The position numbers and the translations under genes were made by a program. A stretch of 64,000 bases of DNA from NCBI RefSeq assembly GCF_040219615.1, contig NZ_JAVJSE010000002.1, forward strand, positions 8,589-72,588, in the 5' to 3' direction. This document shows, piece after piece, positions 6,555 to 14,650 of this stretch; position 1 is the stretch's first letter; every line of letters starts with the position of its first letter. The notes beneath the pieces are model-generated. The model was not told the DNA's origin and did not search any database. It worked only from the letters and a program-made list of their open reading frames with translations. This DNA is from Thalassobaculum_A sp040219615 (lineage in GTDB: Bacteria > Pseudomonadota > Alphaproteobacteria > Thalassobaculales > Thalassobaculaceae).

Positions 6555-9077
6555 ATGGCACGCACCCCGCCGACACCGGACAGGTTGGGTCCCTTCCGCT
6601 CGAAGCGGACGTTCGACCGCACCCCCGAGCCGAGCGGCGGCAAGCCGCGGCGTGGCCGAGGCCACCTGTACACGATCCAGAAGCACGACGCCCGCCGGCT
6701 GCACTACGACCTGCGCCTGGAACTGGACGGCGTGCTGAAGAGCTGGGCGATCACCCGGGGGCCGAGCCTGAACCCGTCGGACAAGCGGCTGGCGGTCCGC
6801 ACCGAGGACCATCCGGTGGAGTATGCGACCTTCGAAGGCCGGATTCCCGAGGGCAACTACGGCGCCGGCACCGTGCTGCTGTGGGACCGTGGCGACTGGA
6901 GGCCGGTCGGCGACCCGCACGAGGGTCTCGACAAGGGCAAGCTGGTGTTCGAGTTGCACGGCTACCGCCTGCGCGGCCGCTGGGCGCTGGTCCGGTTCAA
7001 GGGCAAGGGCAAGGGCAAGGCGTCCGGGAAGCGCGAGAACTGGCTGCTGATCAAGGAGCTCGACGACGAGGTCGACCGCGAGCGCGACGTGACCGCGGAC
7101 AGCACGACCAGCGTGGCCTCCGGCCGCAGCCTGAAGCAGGTCGCCCGCGGCCCCGCGGGGAAGCCGTCGAAGCGCAAGTCCGCAAAGCGGGGCTCCGCCC
7201 GGCCGAACTTCGTCGAGCCGGCCCTGGCGACCCTGGTGGACGAGGCGCCGGCGGGTGCCGGCTGGCTGTACGAGGTGAAGTTCGACGGCTACCGGGCCCT
7301 GTCCGCGGTGTCCGGCGGCGACATCGCGATCTACACCCGCAGCGGCCTGGACTGGACCGACCGTTACCCGGCGATCGTCACCGCGCTCGCCGGGCTGGAT
7401 CTGGACGGCGCCCTGCTCGACGGCGAGATCGTCGCGACGGACGACGCGGGCCGGACCGACTTCTCCGCCCTGCACCGGGCGCTCGAGCGCGGCGGCAGGG
7501 CCGATCTGTCCTACTTCGTCTTCGACCTGCTGGCGGAAGGCGGCGAGAGCCTGCGCGACCGGCCGCTGGTCGAGCGCAAGGAGCGGCTGCAGGCCCTGCT
7601 CGGCGACGCCGGGAGGCACGGGCCAGTGTACTTCACCGACCATGTCGACGGCGACCCGGCCCCGATGCTGGAGAAGCTCTGCGACAGCGGGTTCGAAGGC
7701 ATCATCGCCAAGCGCGCCGACGCCCGATACCGCTCCGGCCGCGGCCGCTCCTGGCTCAAGCTCAAATGCGGCCGCGACCAGGAGTTCGTGGTCGTGGGCT
7801 GGTCGCCGTCCGGCAAGAGCCGGCCGTTCGCGTCGCTGCTGCTCGCCACCCGCGACGGCGACGACCTGCTGTACGCCGGCCGCGTCGGCACCGGATTCTC
7901 TCACGCCGAGCTCGACGCCATCGCCAAGCGGCTGCACAGGCTCGCCCGCAGGACCAGCCCGGTCCGGGGCGAGGTGCCGTCGTCCGTGCGGCGGGACGCC
8001 CGCTGGGTGACCCCGGAACTGGTCGCGCAGGTCGAATTCGCCGAGTTCACCGCCGACGGCCTGGTGCGGCACGGCCGGTTCAAGGGACTCCGCGAGGACA
8101 AGCCGGCCAGGAGCGTGCGGCGCGAGCGGCCGGCAAAGGCCAGGGAGGCCGGGATGAGCAGCAGGTCGGCAAAGGACGACGACCAGGAAGCCTCCATCGG
8201 CGGCGTTCGCCTCAGCCACCCGGACAGGGTGCTGTTTCCGGGCCAGGGCATCACCAAGCGCGAGCTCGCCCGGTACCTCCAGTCGGTCGCCGGCCGGATG
8301 CTGCCCTATGTCGCCGACCGCCTGGTCAGCCTGGTCCGCTGCCCGCAGGGGCGCGCCAGGCAGTGCTTCTTCCAGCGCCACGACGGCGCCGGACTGCCGA
8401 GCCGGTTCAAGCGGCTACCGGTCAAGGGCAAGGACGGCTCGGAAGAGAACTACGTCTACCTGACCGAGACGAAGGCGCTGGTCGAGGCCGCCCAGATGGG
8501 CGTGCTGGAACTGCACGTCTGGGGCTCCCGGATCGACGACCTGGAGCAGCCGGACCGTATCGTCTTCGACCTCGACCCCGACGAGTCGGTGAAGTTCGCC
8601 GCGGTGAAGGAAGCGGCCGGCACCATGCGCGAGGCGCTGGATGCGCTCGGGCTGCGGAGCTTCCCGTTGCTGACCGGCGGCAAGGGCATCCACGTGGTGG
8701 TTCCGATCACGCGCCGGCACGGCTGGACGATCGCAAAGGCGTTCGCCAGGGCGCTCGCCCAGCGATTCGCGGAGGACGACCCCGACCGCTATGTCGCGAC
8801 GATGAGCAAGGCCCGCCGCAGGGGCCGGATCTTCATCGACTATTTCCGCAACGACCGCACCGCGACCGCGATCGCCCCCTACTCGCCCCGCGCCCGCGAG
8901 GGCGCGCCGGTCGCCTGGCCGGTCGCCTGGGACGATATCGCCGGCATCGAGGCCGCGAACGCCTTCAGCGTCAGGAACGCCGATCCCGAGGCGCCCGACC
9001 CCTGGGACGGCTACCGGGAGGTTCGCCAGAGCCTGAAGGCCGCCAGCCTGCGGGCGCTCGGGGTCGAGCCCGAGTGA
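6555..9077 (+). CDS. ligD: ATP-dependent DNA ligase D (LigD)
   Basis: The 840-residue enzyme has all three LigD modules in the order phosphoesterase, ligase, polymerase. The 3'-phosphoesterase is at about residues 20-150 (HDARRLHYDLRLELDGVLKSW). The ligase domain has the nucleotidyl-accepting lysine K242 in EVKFDGYRA, with DGEIV and the OB fold following. The primase/polymerase domain is at about 550-830 with the metal-binding FDLDPDE (D672, D674) and the downstream IDYFRN motif. LigD works with Ku in bacterial non-homologous end joining; no ku gene lies in the window. It overlaps nothing and faces a UvrD-type helicase gene 15 bases away. Confidence 0.96.
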   Translation: MARTPPTPDRLGPFRSKRTFDRTPEPSGGKPRRGRGHLYTIQKHDARRLHYDLRLELDGVLKSWAITRGPSLNPSDKRLAVRTEDHPVEYATFEGRIPEGNYGAGTVLLWDRGDWRPVGDPHEGLDKGKLVFELHGYRLRGRWALVRFKGKGKGKASGKRENWLLIKELDDEVDRERDVTADSTTSVASGRSLKQVARGPAGKPSKRKSAKRGSARPNFVEPALATLVDEAPAGAGWLYEVKFDGYRALSAVSGGDIAIYTRSGLDWTDRYPAIVTALAGLDLDGALLDGEIVATDDAGRTDFSALHRALERGGRADLSYFVFDLLAEGGESLRDRPLVERKERLQALLGDAGRHGPVYFTDHVDGDPAPMLEKLCDSGFEGIIAKRADARYRSGRGRSWLKLKCGRDQEFVVVGWSPSGKSRPFASLLLATRDGDDLLYAGRVGTGFSHAELDAIAKRLHRLARRTSPVRGEVPSSVRRDARWVTPELVAQVEFAEFTADGLVRHGRFKGLREDKPARSVRRERPAKAREAGMSSRSAKDDDQEASIGGVRLSHPDRVLFPGQGITKRELARYLQSVAGRMLPYVADRLVSLVRCPQGRARQCFFQRHDGAGLPSRFKRLPVKGKDGSEENYVYLTETKALVEAAQMGVLELHVWGSRIDDLEQPDRIVFDLDPDESVKFAAVKEAAGTMREALDALGLRSFPLLTGGKGIHVVVPITRRHGWTIAKAFARALAQRFAEDDPDRYVATMSKARRRGRIFIDYFRNDRTATAIAPYSPRAREGAPVAWPVAWDDIAGIEAANAFSVRNADPEAPDPWDGYREVRQSLKAASLRALGVEPE

Positions 9078-9092
9078 GCTTCCCGGTGCCGC

Positions 9093-11183
9093 TCAGCGCC
9101 ACATCCCGCGCACCCGCGCACCGACGTCGACCCTGATGTTGCGCGACGGCCCGCGGCCGGCCGCGAAGCCGGGCGCCGACGGCCAGGTCGTCCCCTCGAA
9201 CAGTCCCAGCATCGACTTCGGGATGAACCGGGTGCGCGAGGCGTAGACGTGGCGGTCGCCGCGCGGGTTCTGGTTGTGGGTGAAGAACCGGTGCGGCACC
9301 ACCAGGTGCAGGTCGTCCCTGGCCCGGGTCATCGCGACGTACAGCAGCCGCCGCTCCTCCTCGACCTCGGTGCTGCTGCCGGTGCCGAGGTCGGACGGCA
9401 GGCAGCCGTCGACGGCGTTGAGCACGAACACCGACTTCCACTCCTGGCCCTTGGCCGAGTGGATGGTCGACAGGATCAGGTAGTCCTCGTCCAGCAGCGG
9501 CACCCCGGCCTGGTCGCTGGTGGCGTCCGGCGGATCCAGCGTCAGCTCGGTCAGGAACCGCTCGCGCGAGGCGTAGCCGGCGGCGATCTGCTCGAGCTGG
9601 ACCAGGTCGGCGTGGCGCACCAGGGCGTCCTCGTGGATGCGCTCCAGATGCGGCTCGTACCAGCGCCGGGCCCGCTCCAGCTCGGCCGGCCAGCCGGCCC
9701 GGCCCGCCCGCAGGTCGGCCAGCACCGACAGCAGGTCCGGCCAGGCGTCGCCGGCGCGCGCCGGTGCCGGCGCCGAGGCGGCGGCGGCGATCGGGTCGAG
9801 GGCGCCCGCCATGTGGTCGAGCACCCGCTGCGCCGAGGCCGGGCCGACCCCCGGCATCAGCTGCAGCACCCGGAAGCCGGCCACCCGGTCGCGCGGATTC
9901 TCGACGAACCGCAGCAGCGCCAGCAGGTCCTTCACATGGGCGGCGTCCAGGAACTTCAGGCCGCCGAACTTCACGAACGGGATGTTGCGGCGGGTCAGCT
10001 CGACCTCCAGCGGCCCGCTGTGGCTGGACGTCCGGAACAGCACCGCCTGCTGCTTCAGCAGGTGGCCGTGCTCGCGGTTCTCCAGCACCGTCTCGACCAC
10101 GTAGCGCGCCTGGTCGGCCTCGTCGCGCACGCTGACCAGGCGCGGCCGGTCGGCCGACTCGCGGTCGGTCCACAGGTTCTTGGTGAAGCGCTCGGCCGCG
10201 AGGCCGATCACCGCGTTGGCGGCCTCCAGGATCGGCCGGGTCGAGCGGTAGTTGCGGTCCAGGGTGACGATTTCGGCCGGCGGGTCGAAATGCCCGGGGA
10301 AGTCGAGGATGTTGCGCACTGTGGCGGCCCGGAACGCGTAGATCGACTGGGCGTCGTCGCCGACCACCGTCAGCCCGCTGCCGTCCGGGCGCAGCGCCAG
10401 CAGGATGTCGGCCTGCAGGCGGTTGGTGTCCTGGTACTCGTCGACCATGACGTGGTCGAAGCGGCCGCCGATCTCGGCCGCCAGCTCCGGCTCGGCCATG
10501 GCCTGGGCCCAGTAGAGCAGCAGGTCGTCGTAATCGAGGACGTGCTGGCTCTGCTTGGCGTCGACATAGCCGGCGAACAGGCCCTTCAGTTCGGCCGCCC
10601 ACTCGGCGCACCACGGGAACGCCGCCTCAAGCACCTCCTCGAGCGGTGCCCCCGAGTTGACGCAGCGCGAGTAGATCGCCAGGCAGGTCGCCTTGGCCGG
10701 GAACCGGTTCGCGGTCTTCGAGAAGCCGAGCTCGTGGCGCACCAGGTTCAGCAGGTCGGCGGAATCCTCGCGGTCGTGGATGCTGAACTCGGCGTCGAGG
10801 CCGAGCTGGAAGGCGTGCTCGCGCAGCAGCCGGGCGCCGACCGCGTGAAAGGTGCCGGCCCAGCTCAGCCCGCCGGCCAGCACCCGGCCGGTCTCGCCCA
10901 TGCCCTGGCGGGCGATCCGCTCGACCCGGCCGGTCATCTCCGCCGCCGCCCGGCGCGAGAAGGTCATCAGCAGGATGCGCTGCGGGTCGGCGCCGTTGGC
11001 GATCAGATGCGCGACCCGGTGGGCCAGCGTCTTGGTCTTGCCCGACCCGGCCCCGGCGATCACCAGCAGCGGCCGCCCCGGCGAGGCGTCGCCGTCACGC
11101 ACCCCATGCTCGACCGCCCGGCGCTGCTCGGGATTCAGGTCGTCGCCGGGGACGGCGGGCGGCGGGGCGAAAGCGACGGACAT
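9093..11183 (-). CDS. UvrD/Rep-family ATP-dependent DNA helicase
   Basis: The 696-residue protein has the full superfamily 1A helicase motif set: Walker A GAGSGKT (K49), motif II VDEYQDTN, motif III VVGDDAQSIYAFR, motif IV LDRNYRST, motif V STIHSAKGQEW and motif VI LLYVAMTRARDDLHL. The 2B subdomain is present but the UvrD C-terminal tail is short, so it may be a UvrD/PcrA paralogue rather than the housekeeping UvrD. The ATG at 11183 was chosen because conserved sequence begins there; upstream codons in the frame read as low-complexity Arg-rich peptide. It is convergent with ligD. Confidence 0.92.
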   Translation of the reverse strand: MSVAFAPPPAVPGDDLNPEQRRAVEHGVRDGDASPGRPLLVIAGAGSGKTKTLAHRVAHLIANGADPQRILLMTFSRRAAAEMTGRVERIARQGMGETGRVLAGGLSWAGTFHAVGARLLREHAFQLGLDAEFSIHDREDSADLLNLVRHELGFSKTANRFPAKATCLAIYSRCVNSGAPLEEVLEAAFPWCAEWAAELKGLFAGYVDAKQSQHVLDYDDLLLYWAQAMAEPELAAEIGGRFDHVMVDEYQDTNRLQADILLALRPDGSGLTVVGDDAQSIYAFRAATVRNILDFPGHFDPPAEIVTLDRNYRSTRPILEAANAVIGLAAERFTKNLWTDRESADRPRLVSVRDEADQARYVVETVLENREHGHLLKQQAVLFRTSSHSGPLEVELTRRNIPFVKFGGLKFLDAAHVKDLLALLRFVENPRDRVAGFRVLQLMPGVGPASAQRVLDHMAGALDPIAAAASAPAPARAGDAWPDLLSVLADLRAGRAGWPAELERARRWYEPHLERIHEDALVRHADLVQLEQIAAGYASRERFLTELTLDPPDATSDQAGVPLLDEDYLILSTIHSAKGQEWKSVFVLNAVDGCLPSDLGTGSSTEVEEERRLLYVAMTRARDDLHLVVPHRFFTHNQNPRGDRHVYASRTRFIPKSMLGLFEGTTWPSAPGFAAGRGPSRNIRVDVGARVRGMWR

Positions 11184-11274
11184 GGGCGACCGACCGGCGG
11201 CGGATGGTCGGACCACTGAATCATGATTCCCGTTTTGTTCGCAATGCCCGTGTCTGTCGGAGGGTCGCCCGCGC

Positions 11275-13071
11275 TCACGATGCCGCCCTCTCCGCGCTCG
11301 GAATCTCGACCAGTTCCATCGCCTGGCATTGCGGCGGCGCCGCGGCCGTGCTGCGCCCGACCGCCAGCACGGCGGCATCCGCCAGCTCGTGCTGGAAAAC
11401 CGTCATGAGCTCGGCCCGGCGGGTGCCTTCCAGGGCGTTCAGGGGATTGTCCAGGAACACCCACAGCGGCCGCTGCAACAGCAGCCGCGAGAACGCCAGG
11501 GCCTGCTGCTCCTCGACGGCGAGTTCCCGGTCCCAGCGCCGCTCCTCGTCGAGATGACGCACCAGGTGGGCCAGCCCGACCCGGTCGAGCGCCGCCTTTA
11601 CGTCGGAATCGGAGTATCCCTCGGGTGCCCGCGGGTAGGCGATCGCCTTGCGCAGGGTCCCGATCGGCAGGTACGGGCGCTGCGGCAGGAACACCGTCCG
11701 GTCCGCCGGCGGCAGCAGCACCCGGCCGCTCCCCCAGGGCCACAGGCCGGCGATCGCCCTGAACAGCATCGACTTGCCGCGGCCCGGCCCGCCGGTGATC
11801 AGCACGCGGTCGCCGGGGGCGAGCTCGAACCGGCCGTCGGCCAGCCCGACCTGCTTGTCCGGCAACGCGACCACGAGATCTTCCAGCGCCAGGCGACCGT
11901 CGGGATGCGCCTGGTAGACGATGTGGCCGGCCGCCACCCCCATCGGCTCCAGGTCCGGCAGGGCCAGCCGAAGCGACATGACGCGCAGCAGCGTCGCCCG
12001 CCAGTCGGCGATCGCGGCAAAATTGTCGACGAACCACCGCAACGACTGCTGCACCTGGAAGAACGCACCGGTGACCATCATCAGTTCGCCGAAGGTCAGG
12101 GTTCCGCCGAAGTAGCCCGGTGCCGCGACCACGATCGGCACGACCAGCGCCAGCCAGCCATAGCCGGCGGTGACCCAGGTCAGGTTCGCCAGGCCGCGGG
12201 CGATCTGGCGCTGGATGGCGAGCACGCGGCCGAGCGAGGTGCCGAGTTGGTTGCGGGTATCGACCTCGCCGTCGTTGAGCCCGATCGCCTCGGCCGCCTC
12301 GTTGGTGTGCACGAGCGAGAACCGGAAGTCCGCCTCCCGGGCGTAATGCTCGGCGTTCAGCGGGACCAGCGGCTTGCCGACCCGCCAGGTCGCCCAGGAC
12401 CCGGCGGCCGCGTAGGCGACCGCGCACCAGACCATGTAGCCCGGCACCTCGAGCCGATAGCCGTCATAGACCAGCGTCACATGCTCCGACAGCACCCACA
12501 GCACGCCGACGAAGCTGACCAGCAGGAGGGTGGCCTGCAGGAGGCCGATGCCGAGATCGCCGCACAGATCGCAGAGGTGCCGGGCGTCCTCCTGGATCCG
12601 CTGGTCCGGATTGTGGCCGACATCGCCGGCCCAGCCGAGCTGGTAGGCCCGGCGGGGCTGCATCCAGGCCGACAGCAGATCGGTCGTGACGGCGTCCCGC
12701 AGGCCGATCTTCAGGGTCGCGCCCAGCCAGGTCTGCGCCACCTGGAGGGTCAGCAGCCCGGCGATGATGGTGACGAACACCCCGAGCTGGACCAGCAGGG
12801 CGTCGAAATGCCGCTGCTCCAGCGCGTCGTAGAAGTCGCGCTGCCATTCGTTCAGCCGGATCTGCCCGAAGGTGGTGGCGGCGATCACCAGGGTGACCGC
12901 GGCGACCAGGACGTAGACCTTCCGGCTGTTCGGCGCCCGGGCCACGGCGCCGAGGAACGCCCGGACATGGCGGCGAAGCTCGCCAATCCGCAGCCGCCCG
13001 GCCGGCGGACCGGCTTCCGACGGTTCCGGGTTCCGCGGGTCGGGCGTGTCTCCGGCCGCCGTCGTCTTCAT
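11275..13071 (-). CDS. SbmA/YddA-type ABC transporter (fused membrane and ATPase domains), ATPase site degenerate
   Basis: The 598-residue half-transporter has an N-terminal membrane domain of the SbmA/BacA-like group (NEWQRDFYDALEQRHFDALL near residue 75, about six hydrophobic helices) and a C-terminal nucleotide-binding domain. Walker A is intact (GGPGRGKS). Other motifs are altered: the signature reads LAVEEQQ where relatives have LSxGEQQ, Walker B ends LDN instead of LDE, the D-loop is NALE for SALD, and the switch histidine of GHRST is missing (GRST). The ATG at 13071 follows ggggatcc. It may bind ATP but hydrolyse poorly. Substrate is unknown; relatives import peptides or vitamin-like compounds. 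Confidence 0.85.
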   Translation of the reverse strand: MKTTAAGDTPDPRNPEPSEAGPPAGRLRIGELRRHVRAFLGAVARAPNSRKVYVLVAAVTLVIAATTFGQIRLNEWQRDFYDALEQRHFDALLVQLGVFVTIIAGLLTLQVAQTWLGATLKIGLRDAVTTDLLSAWMQPRRAYQLGWAGDVGHNPDQRIQEDARHLCDLCGDLGIGLLQATLLLVSFVGVLWVLSEHVTLVYDGYRLEVPGYMVWCAVAYAAAGSWATWRVGKPLVPLNAEHYAREADFRFSLVHTNEAAEAIGLNDGEVDTRNQLGTSLGRVLAIQRQIARGLANLTWVTAGYGWLALVVPIVVAAPGYFGGTLTFGELMMVTGAFFQVQQSLRWFVDNFAAIADWRATLLRVMSLRLALPDLEPMGVAAGHIVYQAHPDGRLALEDLVVALPDKQVGLADGRFELAPGDRVLITGGPGRGKSMLFRAIAGLWPWGSGRVLLPPADRTVFLPQRPYLPIGTLRKAIAYPRAPEGYSDSDVKAALDRVGLAHLVRHLDEERRWDRELAVEEQQALAFSRLLLQRPLWVFLDNPLNALEGTRRAELMTVFQHELADAAVLAVGRSTAAAPPQCQAMELVEIPSAERAAS

Positions 13072-13199
13072 GGATCCCCAGGGCACGGGCACCGGCCTTC
13101 GATCGCCGGCACCGAACGCTCTCGACTATACCTTACATCGCCCGGCAGGGGGTCTCCCGGGGCGACGCGAGCCGTGGCGATGAACGGACTGGAGGGAAA

Positions 13200-13275
13200 T
13201 GGTGCCCAGGGGCGGATTCGAACCACCGACACGCGGATTTTCAGTCCACTGCTCTACCAGCTGAGCTACCTGGGC
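13200..13275 (-). tRNA. tRNA-Phe (GAA)
   Basis: Read on the minus strand, the sequence folds into a full cloverleaf. The acceptor pairs GCCCAGG with CCTGGGC, the D arm is GCTC/GAGC, the anticodon stem is GTGGA/TCCGC with loop CTGAAAA (anticodon GAA), the variable loop is GTGTC, and the T arm is GGTGG/CCGCC with loop TTCGAAT. The discriminator is A and the 3' CCA is encoded (13200-13202). It lies alone between the ABC transporter and the TPR genes. Confidence 0.97.
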
Positions 13276-13427
13276 GGTGCCGAAGGCACGGCGCGCTGTA
13301 TAGCCGCCGGCGCCGGGGCTGTCCAGCGTCGAAAACCGGATCGGCGCCGGGAAAATCGCCCGCCGGCCGGGGCGCCGCCGCGTGCGGCGTTGATCGTCCC
13401 CGGAGGCCCGCCTAATGTTCCGGGCCC

Positions 13428-14642
13428 ATGCAGATCGCCGATGCACTCCGACTCGCCATCCAGCAGCTCAACGCCGGCCGCGACGCCGAGGCGGCAGCGC
13501 TGTGCGGGCAGATCCTGGCGGTGCAGCCGCACAATCCGGTCGCCCATGCCCTGTCGGCGCGGGCCGCCCGCCGGGCCGGCGATCCCGGCCGCGCCCGAAG
13601 CCACGTCGATGCCGCCCTGGCCGCCGCCCCCGACTACCTGCCGGCCCGTACCCTGGACGCCCAGCTGGCCGGCGAGGACGCCCCGGTGGCCGTCGCCGAG
13701 CGCGCCTACCGCCGGCTGCTGACCCTGGAGCCGGCGTCCTGGTCGGCCTGGTACGACTACGGCAACCTGCGCCAGGCCCGGGCCGAGGACCCGGCCGGAT
13801 CGCTCGCCCCCTACCGGCGCGCCCTGGCGCTGGCCCCGGCCGAGGACAAGCCGGCCATGAACCTGGCGACCGCCGCCCTCAAGCTCGCCGACTCGAGCGC
13901 CGCGCTGGCGGCCTGCGAGGGCGTGCTGGCGCGCCAGCCGAGCCATATCCGCGCCAACGCGCTGGCCGCCACCTGCCTGTACGACATGGGTCGCACGGCC
14001 GAGGCCGACCGGCTGGTCGGCTGGGGCAGCCTGACCCGCACCTACGAGCTGCCGCTGCCGGCCGGCTACCCCGACCTCGCCGCCTTCAACCGGGCGCTGG
14101 CGGCGGCGGTGCGCGGCCATCCAGGCCGGCGTGACGACTGGGACCCGACCAAGCGGGCGATCCGCGGCGGCGCGCTTGTGACCGACGTGCTGAAGCACGA
14201 CGACCCGGCGATCCGGGCGTTCTCGGCCGCCCTGGCGGTGGTGCTGGACCGCTACGTCAAGGACCTGCCGGACCCGGCCGGCGACCCGGACCATCCGCAT
14301 CTGCGGGCGATCCCGTCGGGCTACGCGCTCGACGCCTGGGGCAACATCCTGGGCGACGGCGGCCATCAGAGCGGCCACATCCACAACCTCGGCTGGCTGA
14401 GCGGCGTGTACTACGTCGAGATGCCGCCGGCGGTGCAGGACGACGACCCCGAGCGCGCCGGCTGGATCGAGTTCAACCGGCCCGGCTACGGCATCCCCGA
14501 CACCGGGCGCGCCACGGTGCGCACGCTCAGGCCGGAGGCCGGCGTGCTGGCGCTGTTCCCGTCCTATGTCTGGCACCGCACCGTGCCGTTCGCCGGCGGC
14601 GGCGAGCGCATCAGCATCGCCTTCGACCTGCATCCCCGGTAG
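13428..14642 (+). CDS. TPR protein with C-terminal 2OG-Fe(II) oxygenase domain
   Basis: The 404-residue protein has TPR-like helical repeats at about residues 1-190 (alternating A-L-x-L-x-P blocks such as RRLLTLEPASWSAWYDYGNL). The C-terminal 2-oxoglutarate/Fe(II) oxygenase domain is of the putative 2OG-Fe(II) family: GHIHNLGWLSGVYYVE gives iron-binding histidine candidates, and ALFPSYVWHRTVPF with RISIAFDLHP supplies the distal histidine and the 2OG-binding arginine. Such enzymes hydroxylate proteins or small molecules. A TPR methyltransferase gene starts eight bases downstream, so the two are almost surely cotranscribed and may modify the same target. Confidence 0.85.
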   Translation: MQIADALRLAIQQLNAGRDAEAAALCGQILAVQPHNPVAHALSARAARRAGDPGRARSHVDAALAAAPDYLPARTLDAQLAGEDAPVAVAERAYRRLLTLEPASWSAWYDYGNLRQARAEDPAGSLAPYRRALALAPAEDKPAMNLATAALKLADSSAALAACEGVLARQPSHIRANALAATCLYDMGRTAEADRLVGWGSLTRTYELPLPAGYPDLAAFNRALAAAVRGHPGRRDDWDPTKRAIRGGALVTDVLKHDDPAIRAFSAALAVVLDRYVKDLPDPAGDPDHPHLRAIPSGYALDAWGNILGDGGHQSGHIHNLGWLSGVYYVEMPPAVQDDDPERAGWIEFNRPGYGIPDTGRATVRTLRPEAGVLALFPSYVWHRTVPFAGGGERISIAFDLHPR

Positions 14643-14650
14643 AAGGCGGG

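Noticed and set aside
6555..11183. A phage-defence reading of the ligD and helicase pair
   Set aside because: Both are ordinary chromosomal repair families, they are convergent and not an operon, and no nuclease or effector gene accompanies them.
9249..11219. A 656-codon open frame on the plus strand opposite the UvrD-type helicase
   Set aside because: It is antisense to a gene with all helicase motifs, and its translation is low-complexity R/Q/D/G/V-rich sequence without a domain, as expected in 70% GC DNA.
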